The notes: generated from the letters alone by a model not told the origin. A stretch of 64,000 nt of DNA from CAZCZU01 sp964503475 (GCA_964503475.1 CAZCZU010000004.1:29574-93573), one strand, 5' to 3'; numbered from the stretch's first letter, positions 37,422-47,305 are shown. Numbers and translations are program-made.

Positions 37422-37748
37422 CTAAAGGCTGTCCGCATGCACAGCCAGCCACACCGTGGCCTCATCCGGCGCGGTCCACTTGACCCGGTGACGACAGCGG
37501 GCCGGTATCAATAGCCAGTCTCCCGCGTTCATCACCTCCGTTCGATCCTCAAACTCCAGCTCGGCCGCGCCCTTGATCAGCAACACGAATTCATCGCTCT
37601 CCTGGTCGTACCAGAAGTCATCGGGCGAGGCCTGACCACGGGAGACGATGCGCTCGATGCGCAGCGCATCGCCACCGGCCAGCGTCTCGACCAACTCATC
37701 ATCAAGATGCTTCGGGATACCTGCCAACAGATTCCTGATCTCCATCAC
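37422..37748 (-). CDS. small cupin-domain protein
   Basis: A 108-residue single cupin. Motif residues occur in WYDQESDEFVLLIKGAAELEF and ARCRHRVKW. Cupins bind a metal and cover many functions, and no substrate can be named here. It is convergent with tadA. Confidence 0.8.
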   Translation of the reverse strand: MMEIRNLLAGIPKHLDDELVETLAGGDALRIERIVSRGQASPDDFWYDQESDEFVLLIKGAAELEFEDRTEVMNAGDWLLIPARCRHRVKWTAPDEATVWLAVHADSL

Positions 37749-37839
37749 ACTCCCCTCCCGTCGAAACTGTAGCGCACGCCCATACGGCAGGGCTATGATA
37801 GCAAAGGTTGATCATTTGCTTCGAACAACAGGAGTTTGC

Positions 37840-38640
37840 ATGCCTTTCAGCGATCAAAACCAACTCACCGGACGTGCACTCTATATCGGGCAGCGCCTTG
37901 AATTGCGTGCCTTTGAAAAGGCCCAGCGTCTGGCCACGGCTCCCCTGATGGTCAGTGCCGGCGGCAACGGTGCCGCCGTGCTCTTCCGCTACGGGGTCGC
38001 CGTCCTGTTCGGACTCACCGCCGTCGAGGAGGTCGCCTTCCTCAAGGATCTGGAGCCCTTCATTGTCGATCCCTTCGACCATTACGAGGCCGAGGAAATC
38101 AGCCTCTGCCTGACCGCAAACCAGGCGACATCATCCGATGACAACAGTCTGGCACTGGATGAGTTCAACCTGCCGCGCCTGCAACTGGTGGCGGACATGC
38201 TGGCCAAAAGCGTGATCCTCTCCCATTACGAGGCAGCCCTTGCCGCCACCTTCGATCGCATCGAGCCGCTGGCCCACAATCTTCAGGAGGGTGGCCGTTT
38301 CCGGCACAAGGGTCGCGAACTACTGGCCCATATCGGCGATGTACTGATGATCCAGGGACGCATGGTCGGACGCGTGGAGATCAGCGAAAAACCGGAGCTA
38401 TTGTGGGAGGAGCCACAGTACGAGCGCCTCTACCAGCGCCTGGCGGACGAATACGAACTGATCGAGCGCCACCGGGCCCTGGAGCGCAAGCTGGAGCTGG
38501 TATCGAAAACGGCCGAAACACTGCTCGACCTGCTGCAGAACAAACGCTCGCTGCGTGTGGAGTGGTACATCGTCATCCTGATCGTGATCGAGATCCTGCT
38601 GACGGTCTATGAAATGTGGGGCATGCACCCGACCAGCTGA
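37840..38640 (+). CDS. DUF155 (RMND1/Sif2 family) membrane protein
   Basis: A 266-residue protein from ATG 37840 (AGGAG upstream). It fits the DUF155 family: FRYGVAVLFGLTAVEEVAFL, AKSVILSHYEAALAATFDRIEPLA and a single C-terminal membrane span (residues about 244-262, WYIVILIVIEILLTVYEMW). Mitochondrial members support translation at the inner membrane; the bacterial role is unknown. It is probably anchored by its tail with the bulk in the cytoplasm. Confidence 0.8.
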   Translation: MPFSDQNQLTGRALYIGQRLELRAFEKAQRLATAPLMVSAGGNGAAVLFRYGVAVLFGLTAVEEVAFLKDLEPFIVDPFDHYEAEEISLCLTANQATSSDDNSLALDEFNLPRLQLVADMLAKSVILSHYEAALAATFDRIEPLAHNLQEGGRFRHKGRELLAHIGDVLMIQGRMVGRVEISEKPELLWEEPQYERLYQRLADEYELIERHRALERKLELVSKTAETLLDLLQNKRSLRVEWYIVILIVIEILLTVYEMWGMHPTS

Positions 38641-38728
38641 CGGCCCGTTCCCCAGGCCGGCTCGACGGGGAAGATTGCCCGGCGCATCAATCTCGTATAG
38701 AACATGTGGTTAATGACGGGAGGATGGT

Positions 38729-39202
38729 ATGGCGATATTTCATGTCATCGACGACGAAAAATTCATGTGCGACCTGATCAGTAAAATGCTGGGCATGCAC
38801 GGCCATGAGACCCTCACCTTTCAGGACCCGCGCCATTACCTGGATTATCTGGACCGGAACCGACCGGCATTCCCTGCTGCCGTGATCACCGATGTCCTGA
38901 TGCTGACCATGGACGGCTACGAGCTGATCAATGAAGTCCTGCAGCGCAACGAGAAACAGAAGTTCATTGTCGTCTCCGGCACGCCCCATATCGATCCCCG
39001 TACCCGGCACAAGGCCTGCCACTATCTCTGCAAGCCGTTCCGGGTCTCGGAGCTGATCGACATGATCAAATCCATCGAACGCTGCAACGACGAGGGCGCT
39101 TCACCGGCCATCGGCTGCAGCAAGATGGGCAACCGCAAACAGTTCATTTCCGAGTGGCACTGCCCGGTACCGCAAAGCCCCCGTTCGAAGAATTCAACCT
39201 AA
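38729..39202 (+). CDS. stand-alone response-regulator receiver domain
   Basis: A 157-residue protein with one CheY-like receiver. The acidic pocket is IDDEK, the phospho-acceptor Asp lies in AVITDVLMLTMDGYEL, and the conserved Lys in LCKPFRVSEL. No output domain is seen; a 35-residue tail has two cysteines. GGGAGG lies upstream. No histidine kinase is nearby, so its partner is unknown. Confidence 0.88.
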   Translation: MAIFHVIDDEKFMCDLISKMLGMHGHETLTFQDPRHYLDYLDRNRPAFPAAVITDVLMLTMDGYELINEVLQRNEKQKFIVVSGTPHIDPRTRHKACHYLCKPFRVSELIDMIKSIERCNDEGASPAIGCSKMGNRKQFISEWHCPVPQSPRSKNST

Positions 39203-39214
39203 ACGCGGGATCGC

Positions 39215-39991
39215 TCAGACGAGATTGAAACAGCGCAAGGCATTGGCCGTGGTCTGGCCTGCCAGATCGGCCAGCGACACCCCGCGCACTTCGGCCAGAC
39301 ACTCGGCCACATGACGTACAAAGGTAGGCTCATTGCGTTTGCCGCGATGCGGAACCGGTGCTAGGTAAGGCGAATCGGTCTCCACCAGCAACGCTTCATC
39401 CGGCACTTTTGCCGCCACCGCCCTCAACGCTTCGTTGCGCTTGAAGGTGACATTGCCGGAAAAAGAGATCGCCATCCCCAGATCCAGAGCCTGGCTGGCC
39501 GCCTGCCAGTCGGATGAGAAACAGTGCATGATACCGCCACACTCCTCGACCCTCTCCTCACGCAGCACACGCAGAGTCGCCTCATCCGCCTCGCGCATGT
39601 GCACGATTACCGGTAGCCCCATCTCTTTTGCCGCACGGATGTGGGTGCGAAAACGGGCATCCTGAACTTCGGCATCAACATGATTACGGAAAAAATCCAT
39701 GCCGGTCTCGCCGATGGCGACACATTTGACATGGTCAGCCAGTTCGCACAGCCCTTCCACCGTTGGCTCCACCTCGACCTCATGGTTGGGGTGCACACCC
39801 ACCGAAAACCAGATGTTCTCACGTGATTCGGCGAGTGTCCGCAGGCGAGGCAGCTCACCCAGCTCCACCCCAACACCGACCGCACGTGTCACCCCTGCCT
39901 CACGCATACGCATCAGCACCTCGCCCCGATCCTCGTCAAAATGCGAGAAGTCGAGATGGCAGTGGGTGTCGAACAGCTCGAAGTCAGCCAT
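39215..39991 (-). CDS. tatD: TatD-family metal-dependent DNase
   Basis: A 258-residue TIM-barrel hydrolase from ATG 39991; a longer frame to 40141 lacks family support. Metal ligands occur in DTHCHLDF, GETGMDF, PVIVHMREA, MHCFSSD and ETDSPYLAP. Members are 3'-5' DNases or deacylases. It overlaps the cbbY-like gene by 8 nt. Confidence 0.9.
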   Translation of the reverse strand: MADFELFDTHCHLDFSHFDEDRGEVLMRMREAGVTRAVGVGVELGELPRLRTLAESRENIWFSVGVHPNHEVEVEPTVEGLCELADHVKCVAIGETGMDFFRNHVDAEVQDARFRTHIRAAKEMGLPVIVHMREADEATLRVLREERVEECGGIMHCFSSDWQAASQALDLGMAISFSGNVTFKRNEALRAVAAKVPDEALLVETDSPYLAPVPHRGKRNEPTFVRHVAECLAEVRGVSLADLAGQTTANALRCFNLV

Positions 39992-40739
39992 GCATGATGG
40001 CCCGCAAATGTTGCAGCTCGACATGATGCAACGACAGGTCGTGCGGATTGGCCAATACCTCGACCGCCTCGTCATCCGGCTCTCCCAGCTCGGAGACCAC
40101 CAGGTCGGCACCGGAAAAATCCTGGCCGCGGGTGTAATCATTGACGGTCACCACGCACTTAAGCCCCGCCGCCTTCGCCGACAGCCAGCCGTTGCCGGAA
40201 TCCTCCAGCGCCAGTGTCTCTTCGGGCGCAACACCCAGCTCCTGCATGGCATAGGTGTAGATATCCGGGGCAGGCTTCTTGGCCGGCACGATATCGCCGG
40301 CGGCCAGTACGGCAAAACGGTCGAACCATTCGCGACCCAGTGAGTGCTCGATCAGGGCATCCAGTGCCGCCGGCGTCGTGGTTGTAGCCACACCCAGGGT
40401 AATCCCGGCCGCATACGCCTCCTCCAGCAGGCGACGCACGCCCGGACGCAGGGGAATGCGTCCCTCGGCAATCAGGCCCTGGTAATGCTCGGTTTTCCGT
40501 GCATGCAGGCCGGCGATCTGCTCATACGGCATCTCGGGCATATCGCCGCGCTCAATATCAAATTTTATGCGCTCCTTGCCGCCGGTGACAGCCAGCAACT
40601 CACCGTAGGTGGGTACATCCCACTGCCGGTCATGCCCCGCTTCCTCGAAGGCCATGTTGAAGGCCACGCGATGGCCGTCGCGCTCGGTATCGGCCAGGGT
40701 GCCATCCACATCCCAGAGAATGCATGCAAGTTCCGCCAT
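39984..40739 (-). CDS. CbbY-type HAD phosphatase
   Basis: A 251-residue HAD phosphatase. LWDVDGTLADTERDGHR is the CbbY signature, followed by VATTTTPAALDAL, KKPAPDIYTYAMQELG and LEDSGNGWLSAKAAG. CbbY removes xylulose 1,5-bisphosphate, an inhibitor of RuBisCO, so the gene suggests Calvin-cycle CO2 fixation in this organism, although no cbb genes are in the window. Confidence 0.85.
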   Translation of the reverse strand: MAELACILWDVDGTLADTERDGHRVAFNMAFEEAGHDRQWDVPTYGELLAVTGGKERIKFDIERGDMPEMPYEQIAGLHARKTEHYQGLIAEGRIPLRPGVRRLLEEAYAAGITLGVATTTTPAALDALIEHSLGREWFDRFAVLAAGDIVPAKKPAPDIYTYAMQELGVAPEETLALEDSGNGWLSAKAAGLKCVVTVNDYTRGQDFSGADLVVSELGEPDDEAVEVLANPHDLSLHHVELQHLRAIMHG

Positions 40740-40797
40740 ATTCTCTCCTTGTCTCTACCGCCTCGCCCTGTGAAGCGAAGGGGGTTAGTATTCGGGC

Positions 40798-41115
40798 ATG
40801 AGTGCCGCATCAATTCAGACACCGCAAATCCAAACAGAAAAGCCGCAGCTGAAAAAGCCGCCCATGTATAAGGTCATTATGCTCAATGACGATTATACCC
40901 CTATGGACTTCGTGGTGGAATTACTGGCTCTTTTTTTCCAGCATGACGAATCGGCGGCTCAAAAGATCATGATGCAGATTCACACGCAGGGCAGCGCCGT
41001 ATGCGGCGTCTACCCCCGCGATATCGCCGAGAGCAAGGTGGCGCGTGTCGAGGCTCACAGCCGGGCGCAGGGGCACCCCCTACAGTGCGAGATTGAGCCG
41101 CAGGCCGAAGACTGA
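40798..41115 (+). CDS. clpS: ATP-dependent Clp protease adaptor ClpS
   Basis: A 105-residue adaptor delivering N-degron proteins to ClpAP. MYKVIMLNDDYTPMDFVVE and the substrate-pocket segment are typical; the C-terminal SRAQGHPLQCEIE is conserved. clpA follows after 64 nt. Confidence 0.96.
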   Translation: MSAASIQTPQIQTEKPQLKKPPMYKVIMLNDDYTPMDFVVELLALFFQHDESAAQKIMMQIHTQGSAVCGVYPRDIAESKVARVEAHSRAQGHPLQCEIEPQAED

Positions 41116-41179
41116 TAGTCTGGGAATATGGACTGTTGCCAAACAGCCCGCCCAATCTGAAAGGTACAGGTGAACGTCG

Positions 41180-43432
41180 ATGGGCATACTGAGTGAAGAC
41201 CTCGAACAGTCTCTGAATGATGTGTTCCGCGCTGCCCATGTGCGCCGTAATGAATTTGTGACGGTGGAGCATCTGCTGCTGGGTCTGCTCGATAATGCCG
41301 AGGCGCGCAAGGTACTCGATGGCTTGGGGGCCGATATCGACACCCTGCGCCAGGACCTCGACAGCTACATCAGCGAACACATCACCGTCCTGCCCGAAGA
41401 GCTGGGTGAAACAACGGCCAGCATCGGCCTGCAGCGTGTCATCCAGCGTGCCGTCATGCATGTACAGGCAGCCGGCAAGCATGAAGTGACCGGAGCCCAT
41501 GCCCTGGTCGCCATCTTCTCGGAGAAGGATTCACACGCGGTCTATTATCTCAATCGCATCGGGGTCAACCGCCTCGATGTGGTCAGCTTTATCGCCCATG
41601 GCATGCGGGCGCATGCCGATCCTGCCGGCAGTGAATCGGCTCAGGAGGCCAGCACTGAAAAGGGAGGTGCCACCCCCTCACCGCTGCAGCGTTACTGCGT
41701 CGACCTGACCGCCCGCGCCACCGAAGGGCGTATCGACCCCCTGATCGGCCGCCAGGATGAGCTGGAGCGCTGCATGCACGTGCTCTGCCGCCGTCGCAAG
41801 AACAATCCGCTGCTGGTGGGCGAGGCCGGTGTCGGCAAAACAGCCATCGTCGAAGGACTGGCCCAGCGCATTGTCGACCATGAAGTGCCGGATATCCTTG
41901 ATGAGGCTCGTATCTATTCGCTCGATATGGGTTCACTGCTGGCCGGAACCAAATACCGCGGCGATTTCGAGGAGCGCCTGAAGGCGGTCCTGAAGGCCAT
42001 TGCCGAAGAGGAGCATGCCATCCTCTTCATCGACGAAATCCATACCATCATCGGTGCCGGTGCCGCCAACGGCAGCGCCATGGATGCCTCCAACCTGCTC
42101 AAGCCGGCGCTGGCCAACGGTGAGCTGCGCTGCATCGGCGCCACCACCTATCAGGAGTTCCGGCAGCTGTTCGAGAAGGAGTCCGCCCTCTCCCGCCGTT
42201 TCCAGAAAGTGGACGTCGAAGAGCCGACGGTGGAGACGACCATCGATATCCTGCGCGGCCTGAAAGAGCGCCTGGAAGAGCATCACGGCATCCGCTATAG
42301 CCAGACCGCCATCAACAATGCCGCCACACTGGCTGCACGCTATCTGCGCGACCGTCATCTGCCCGATTCGGCCATCGATGTCCTGGACGAAGCGGGGGCC
42401 GCCGTGCGCCTGCGCCCTGCCGGCAAGCGCAAGAAACAGATCAGCATCGCCGACATCGAGGGCACGGTCGCACGCATGGCGCGCATCCCCGCCCGCCAGG
42501 TTTCCACCTCCGACCGTAAGAGCCTTGAGCATCTGGAACGCAACCTGAAGCTCTCCATCTTCGGCCAGGACAACGCCATCGAGATGCTGGCCGACAGCAT
42601 CAAGCTGTCGCGTGCCGGCCTCTCCCACCCGGACAAGCCGATCGGCAGTTTCCTGTTCACCGGCCCGACCGGCGTCGGCAAGACGGAAGTGGCCCGTCAG
42701 CTGGCCCGCATCATGGGTATCGAGCTGATTCGCTTCGATATGTCCGAATACATGGAGGCGCATGCCGTCTCCCGCCTGATCGGCGCGCCGCCGGGCTACG
42801 TCGGCTTCGACCAGGGCGGCCTGCTGACCGACATGATCAGCAAGCATCCGCATGCCGTACTGTTGCTCGACGAGATCGAGAAGGCGCACCCGGAAGTGTT
42901 CAACATCCTGCTGCAGGTGATGGATCACGGTCGCCTGACCGATAACAACGGCCGCACGGCCGACTTCCGCCATGTTGTACTGATCATGACCAGCAACGCC
43001 GGCGCCTTCGAGATGCAGCAGAGCACCTTCGGCTTCAACCCGCAGCCGCGGGTCGGCGAGGATCAGGAGGCGGTGAAACGCCTGTTTACCCCGGAATTCC
43101 GCAATCGCCTCGATTCCGTCATCCCCTTCGCCCCGCTCTCGTCCGAGGTCATCCTCAACGTGGTCGACAAGTTCCTCATCGAGCTGGAGACCCAACTGAC
43201 CGAGAAGCGTGTGGAGCTGGAGGTGAGCGACAAGGCCCGCCAATGGCTGGCCGAACACGGCTACGACCCGCTGATGGGCGCGCGCCCGATGGGACGCCTG
43301 ATCCAGGAGCGCATCAAGAAACAGCTGGCCGATGCCATCCTGTTCGGCGACCTGCAGAAAGGCGGCAAGGTACATGTGCGCCTGCGCAAAGGCGACATCG
43401 TGCTCGAGTATCTCACTCCCGTCGACGCATGA
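41180..43432 (+). CDS. clpA: ClpA ATPase of the ClpAP protease
   Basis: A 750-residue unfoldase. An N-domain of two ClpN repeats is followed by two AAA+ modules: Walker A GEAGVGKTAIVEGLAQRIV (near 215) and GPTGVGKTEVARQL (near 495), with Walker B LFIDEIHTIIGAG and LLLDEIEKAHPEV. It overlaps trmO by 4 nt, an unusual coupling. Confidence 0.96.
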   Translation: MGILSEDLEQSLNDVFRAAHVRRNEFVTVEHLLLGLLDNAEARKVLDGLGADIDTLRQDLDSYISEHITVLPEELGETTASIGLQRVIQRAVMHVQAAGKHEVTGAHALVAIFSEKDSHAVYYLNRIGVNRLDVVSFIAHGMRAHADPAGSESAQEASTEKGGATPSPLQRYCVDLTARATEGRIDPLIGRQDELERCMHVLCRRRKNNPLLVGEAGVGKTAIVEGLAQRIVDHEVPDILDEARIYSLDMGSLLAGTKYRGDFEERLKAVLKAIAEEEHAILFIDEIHTIIGAGAANGSAMDASNLLKPALANGELRCIGATTYQEFRQLFEKESALSRRFQKVDVEEPTVETTIDILRGLKERLEEHHGIRYSQTAINNAATLAARYLRDRHLPDSAIDVLDEAGAAVRLRPAGKRKKQISIADIEGTVARMARIPARQVSTSDRKSLEHLERNLKLSIFGQDNAIEMLADSIKLSRAGLSHPDKPIGSFLFTGPTGVGKTEVARQLARIMGIELIRFDMSEYMEAHAVSRLIGAPPGYVGFDQGGLLTDMISKHPHAVLLLDEIEKAHPEVFNILLQVMDHGRLTDNNGRTADFRHVVLIMTSNAGAFEMQQSTFGFNPQPRVGEDQEAVKRLFTPEFRNRLDSVIPFAPLSSEVILNVVDKFLIELETQLTEKRVELEVSDKARQWLAEHGYDPLMGARPMGRLIQERIKKQLADAILFGDLQKGGKVHVRLRKGDIVLEYLTPVDA

Positions 43433-43950
43433 TCAAAAACAAACCGCCCAAGAACTACGCCGAAGAGCTGGCGAGCACTGCGCATGCCAAAATGCAGATC
43501 ACCATGCAGCCGATCGGCCGGGTGCACAGCAGCTACAAGGAGCGCTTCGCCGCCCCGCGCCAGCCGGGACTGGCCGACGCCGAGCCTGCGACCATCGAGC
43601 TCAATGCCGGCCACAACTTTGAGCAAGCCGTGCAGGATCTTGATAGCTTTTCACATATCTGGGTGCTCTACTGGATGCACCTGAACAGCGGCTGGAATCC
43701 AACCGTGATGCCACCGCGCGGCCCCAAGATTCGCCGCGGCCTCTTTTCGACCCGTGCCCCGCATCGCCCCAACAGTATCGGCCTGTCGGTGGTGCGCCTG
43801 AAACGAATCGAGGGACGCACCCTGTTCATCGAAGAGCATGACATGCTCGACGGTACGCCAGTGCTCGATATCAAGCCCTACCTGCCCTATGCCGATGCCA
43901 TTCCCGAGGCCGAAAACGGTTGGCCCGGCGAAGTCGGCCTCGCTTCTTGA
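43429..43950 (+). CDS. trmO: TrmO/TsaA-family tRNA methyltransferase
   Basis: A 173-residue beta-barrel SAM-dependent enzyme expected to methylate t6A37 of tRNA-Thr. IGRVHSSYKERFAAPRQPGL, the FSHIWVLYWMH segment and FSTRAPHRPNSIGLSVV are family hallmarks. ATG 43429 overlaps the clpA stop. Confidence 0.92.
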   Translation: MIKNKPPKNYAEELASTAHAKMQITMQPIGRVHSSYKERFAAPRQPGLADAEPATIELNAGHNFEQAVQDLDSFSHIWVLYWMHLNSGWNPTVMPPRGPKIRRGLFSTRAPHRPNSIGLSVVRLKRIEGRTLFIEEHDMLDGTPVLDIKPYLPYADAIPEAENGWPGEVGLAS

Positions 43951-43981
43951 CCTTCGACCGGACGCAAAGGAAAATCCTGAC

Positions 43982-46012
43982 ATGCAATGTCCCAGCTGCG
44001 GCACCTGGTATGCCGACAACCAAGCTTTCTGCACCGCATGCGGTGATATCCTTTCGCATGGTGGCCATGCCGCCAAACTGGGCGATTATCGCCTGATCGA
44101 ACGCATCGCCGAAGGGGGCATGGGCGTGGTTTTCCACGCTTTTGATGAAGCACATGCCAAGGATGTGGCCCTGAAGGTGCTGCACCTGCATATGGTCGGC
44201 GATCCGAAACACCGCAATCGCTTCCGGCGCGAGATTCGCACCCACAGTCAGCTACGCCATCCGAACATTCTCGAACTGCACGATGTTTACGAGCATGAGA
44301 ACACGCTGGCACTGGTGATGGAACTGCTGGATGGCTGCACACTGAAGGATTACCTGCGTTTCCGCGACTTCATGGACCTTGGTGAGATCATCACTGTAGC
44401 CGAGGCCATTCTGACCGGCCTGCAATATGCTCATGAGCAGGGCGTGATCCATCGGGACATCAAGCCTTCCAACATATATCTCAATGATGACGGCACGGTA
44501 CGACTCATGGACTTCGGCCTGGCCAAGAGCCAGAAAGAGGTCGAGGACATCACCGGCAGCGGCGTGGCTGTCGGCAGCTACTACTACATGGCCCCGGAAC
44601 AGATTCTCGGCCGGGACCTCGATGCCCGTACCGACCTCTATGCCCTGGGCATCACCATCTACCAGATGGCAACCGGGCGTCTCCCCTTCACATCCGTGGG
44701 TGGCGGCGAGTTCGAGATCATGGAGAAGCAGATTCGTCATACCCCCCCGCCGCCGGACACCATCAACCCGGCCATCGATCCGAAACTGACCGAACTGATC
44801 CTGAGCCTGCTGGAAAAGGATCCGGACAATCGGCCTGCCGACTGCGGCGAGGTACTCGATCGCCTGCACCGGCTCGGTAAGGCGACCCCCCTCTCCCTGG
44901 CCAACGACAACGATCAGCGCATCAATCGTCTCTCCGACCTGCGTCCGCAGAAGCAGAAGCGCCAGGAAGATACGATGAGCGGCGCCACTTCAGCCAAAAC
45001 TGCGCATAAGGAAGCCGGGCCGGAGGAGTCGACCCTGGCCTGGGCATTTACCTCCGTCTCTCCGGAAGCGCCGAAAGAGCTGCCGCTGGATCTGCGCTCC
45101 CCGCCGATGATTGCCAAGGAGACGCTGATGTCCCTGCGCGCCAGGATCAGCGACATCCCCCCCCTGCCCGACAGCTGGTACCAGGCCGACAAGATTCTGC
45201 AGGATGGCGATGCATCCCCTTCCGACCTGGCAAAGATCCTTGATGAGAACGGACCGGCACTGGGTGAAAGTATTCTGCAATGGTGCAATGCCAGCGGCAT
45301 CGAAGACACGTCAGGTCACGAGATCGCCAATGTCGCCCTGGCCCTGACCCGCATCGGCATGGAGCAGGCCCACGACATCCTGCTGCAAAATAGCATCCCC
45401 GATTTCGGCGCCCTGCAGGAGCGCGCCGCCGAGGTCAATCAGGTCTGGCTACATGCCCGGGGCACCTCCCTGCTTTCACGCCATCTGACGGCATTCAGCT
45501 CATTTGTGCATCCGCGCTCGGCCAGCCAGTTCGGCATGTATCACGACATCGGCAAACTCGTCATTCTTGCCTTCGAGCCGGAGCAGAAGCTGGAGGCATT
45601 GCGCCAAAGCATCACTTCGGGCAAGGCGGGCCTGAAAGCGGAGTGGGAAATACTGGGCTACACCCATATCGATGCCGGCATGATGCTGGCACTGCACTGG
45701 CGATTGCCCCGTACCATCCACCGCTTTATTTACTACCATCATCATCCGTGCTGGCACCAGCCGGACATCTGGCCGGCCGACATGCAGCCGCCCCTGATGC
45801 TGGTGCATACGGCCCATCTCGCCATGGATGCCATCCTCAATGACAGTCACGGTGGCCTGTGGCGCAACGAGGGACGCACGCATGTGCCGGGTAGCGAAGT
45901 CATGATGCAGCGACCGCTAAATCTTCCGGTCAACGATCGCCCCTTCTTCGATCAGCTGCGCAGGGACCTGCTGGAGATGCGCGAACACTTCACCTTGCTG
46001 CACCCGCTCTGA
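43982..46012 (+). CDS. zinc ribbon - Ser/Thr kinase - HDOD fusion protein
   Basis: A 676-residue soluble protein. Residues 3-20 are a zinc ribbon (Cys3, Cys6, Cys17, Cys20). Residues 35-295 are a PknB-type kinase with AEGGMGVV, Lys65, HRDIKPSN (157-164), DFG (177-179) and MAPEQ. A linker leads to an HDOD domain at about 385-600 that retains HDIGK (521-525). It shares GGGEFEIMEKQ with the membrane kinase at 18279. HDOD proteins act in signalling, so this may couple phosphorylation to an unknown output. There is no membrane span. The tail overlaps the next gene on the opposite strand. Confidence 0.88.
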   Translation: MQCPSCGTWYADNQAFCTACGDILSHGGHAAKLGDYRLIERIAEGGMGVVFHAFDEAHAKDVALKVLHLHMVGDPKHRNRFRREIRTHSQLRHPNILELHDVYEHENTLALVMELLDGCTLKDYLRFRDFMDLGEIITVAEAILTGLQYAHEQGVIHRDIKPSNIYLNDDGTVRLMDFGLAKSQKEVEDITGSGVAVGSYYYMAPEQILGRDLDARTDLYALGITIYQMATGRLPFTSVGGGEFEIMEKQIRHTPPPPDTINPAIDPKLTELILSLLEKDPDNRPADCGEVLDRLHRLGKATPLSLANDNDQRINRLSDLRPQKQKRQEDTMSGATSAKTAHKEAGPEESTLAWAFTSVSPEAPKELPLDLRSPPMIAKETLMSLRARISDIPPLPDSWYQADKILQDGDASPSDLAKILDENGPALGESILQWCNASGIEDTSGHEIANVALALTRIGMEQAHDILLQNSIPDFGALQERAAEVNQVWLHARGTSLLSRHLTAFSSFVHPRSASQFGMYHDIGKLVILAFEPEQKLEALRQSITSGKAGLKAEWEILGYTHIDAGMMLALHWRLPRTIHRFIYYHHHPCWHQPDIWPADMQPPLMLVHTAHLAMDAILNDSHGGLWRNEGRTHVPGSEVMMQRPLNLPVNDRPFFDQLRRDLLEMREHFTLLHPL

Positions 46013-46610
46013 TCCGCTCCGGCAGCGACCAGCCGGCCTGGCAGGCCCGCTCCAGCATGGCCGGCGTATCGACATCGAAGCTTTCGGGCAGGAGTCGAAG
46101 CGACAATTGATGACGTTCAGCTATTGCAGAGGTTTGGGATAGCACCTTTTCCGTACTCCACGCCACCCCCCGGAACAGGCTTGTATGCGGCGCACGCATG
46201 GCAATCAGGTCATAACCGCCATCCTCGACCGGTCCGACCACGACGTCGAACCGCTCCACAAAGCGAGCGGCTGCCAGAAGGCGGCTATCGGCCATATGCG
46301 GAGAATCCGTACCCAGCAGCATGACTGCCCCGGCGCCATCCCGAAATGCATGGCGAACCTCCGCGGCCATGCGCCGGCCCAGATCTCCGCCCACCTGCCG
46401 CCGCAATGGCAGGCCGGTCTGTTGAAAGAAAGGGTGCTCCGGATCATCGGCCGCCAGCCACACATCGTCGAACAGCCTGCGAGCCCGCTCGATCACGGCT
46501 CCGGCCATGGCCGCATGAATGGTGGCCGCCTCTTCGGCTGAATAGGCACGCATCAAACGGGTCTTCACACGCCCGGCCACAGGCGCCTTGCACATGATGA
46601 TCACGCGCAT
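45990..46610 (-). CDS. DUF2064 / TIGR04282-type GT-A family glycosyltransferase
   Basis: A 206-residue protein from ATG 46610. MRVIIMCKAPVAGRVKTRL is the family's nucleotide-sugar-binding start, followed by LLGTDSPHMADSRLLAAA and GPVEDGGYDLIAMR. It overlaps the preceding GT2 gene, a pairing known for these two families, but their product is not established. Confidence 0.85.
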   Translation of the reverse strand: MRVIIMCKAPVAGRVKTRLMRAYSAEEAATIHAAMAGAVIERARRLFDDVWLAADDPEHPFFQQTGLPLRRQVGGDLGRRMAAEVRHAFRDGAGAVMLLGTDSPHMADSRLLAAARFVERFDVVVGPVEDGGYDLIAMRAPHTSLFRGVAWSTEKVLSQTSAIAERHQLSLRLLPESFDVDTPAMLERACQAGWSLPERIRAGAAR

Positions 46611-47305
46611 CAGCGCACCTGCCGGTAACGGGCTGCCAGCCGCGCCACATCCGCACCCAGCCAGTACCGCAGCCGCAGCATCCACATCAGTGCGATGGTG
46701 CTCCACAGGCCATGCTGCTGCCAGCGTCGTCCGGACGTCGTTACAATACGGCCAAGACAGCAAATCCGCCCCCGCCGCTTCAGCCGACGCGACAGTTCGA
46801 TATCCTCCATCAGGGGCTGGGGTGGAAATCCCCCCAAAGCGTCGAACTGCTTGCGACGCACAAACATCGCCTGATCACCGGTACTGATACGCGTAAGCCT
46901 GGAGCGCAGGTTCATCATCCGGGCCACCAGCGGCAACAGCGGATGCCTGCCCGTCAGTCGCACGTCGAAACGGCCTCCGACACATGCGGGATCGGCCATG
47001 CAACGGCGCACATCATCGACATGTGCCGCCGTCATCAGGGTATCGGCATGCAGAAACAGCAGCACATCGCAGTGCACATGGTCCGCACCGGCATTCATCT
47101 GTACGGCGCGGCCCGGTTCGCTCGCCATCCAGTTCACCCCCGAGCGCTGCAGCAACTCCCGGGTGCCATCGTCCGAACCGCCATCGACAAACAGCACTTT
47201 GTCAGCCCCCACCCCTGCCAGCTCGGCCAGCAGGGATGGTAAGGCCCGGGATTCGTTCAGCAGCGGCACAACAATGCCGATGGAAGGAATCGGCTGCTCA
47301 GCCAT
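46610..47305 (-). CDS. TIGR04283-type GT2 glycosyltransferase
   Basis: A 231-residue family-2 glycosyltransferase from ATG 47305. The N-terminal SIGIVVPLLNESRALPSLL, DGGSDDGTREL (metal and nucleotide-sugar), FLHADTLM and GDQAMFVRRKQFDALGGFP are typical. It lies between an ATP-grasp gene and the DUF2064 gene, overlapping both. The substrate is unknown. Confidence 0.88.
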   Translation of the reverse strand: MAEQPIPSIGIVVPLLNESRALPSLLAELAGVGADKVLFVDGGSDDGTRELLQRSGVNWMASEPGRAVQMNAGADHVHCDVLLFLHADTLMTAAHVDDVRRCMADPACVGGRFDVRLTGRHPLLPLVARMMNLRSRLTRISTGDQAMFVRRKQFDALGGFPPQPLMEDIELSRRLKRRGRICCLGRIVTTSGRRWQQHGLWSTIALMWMLRLRYWLGADVARLAARYRQVR

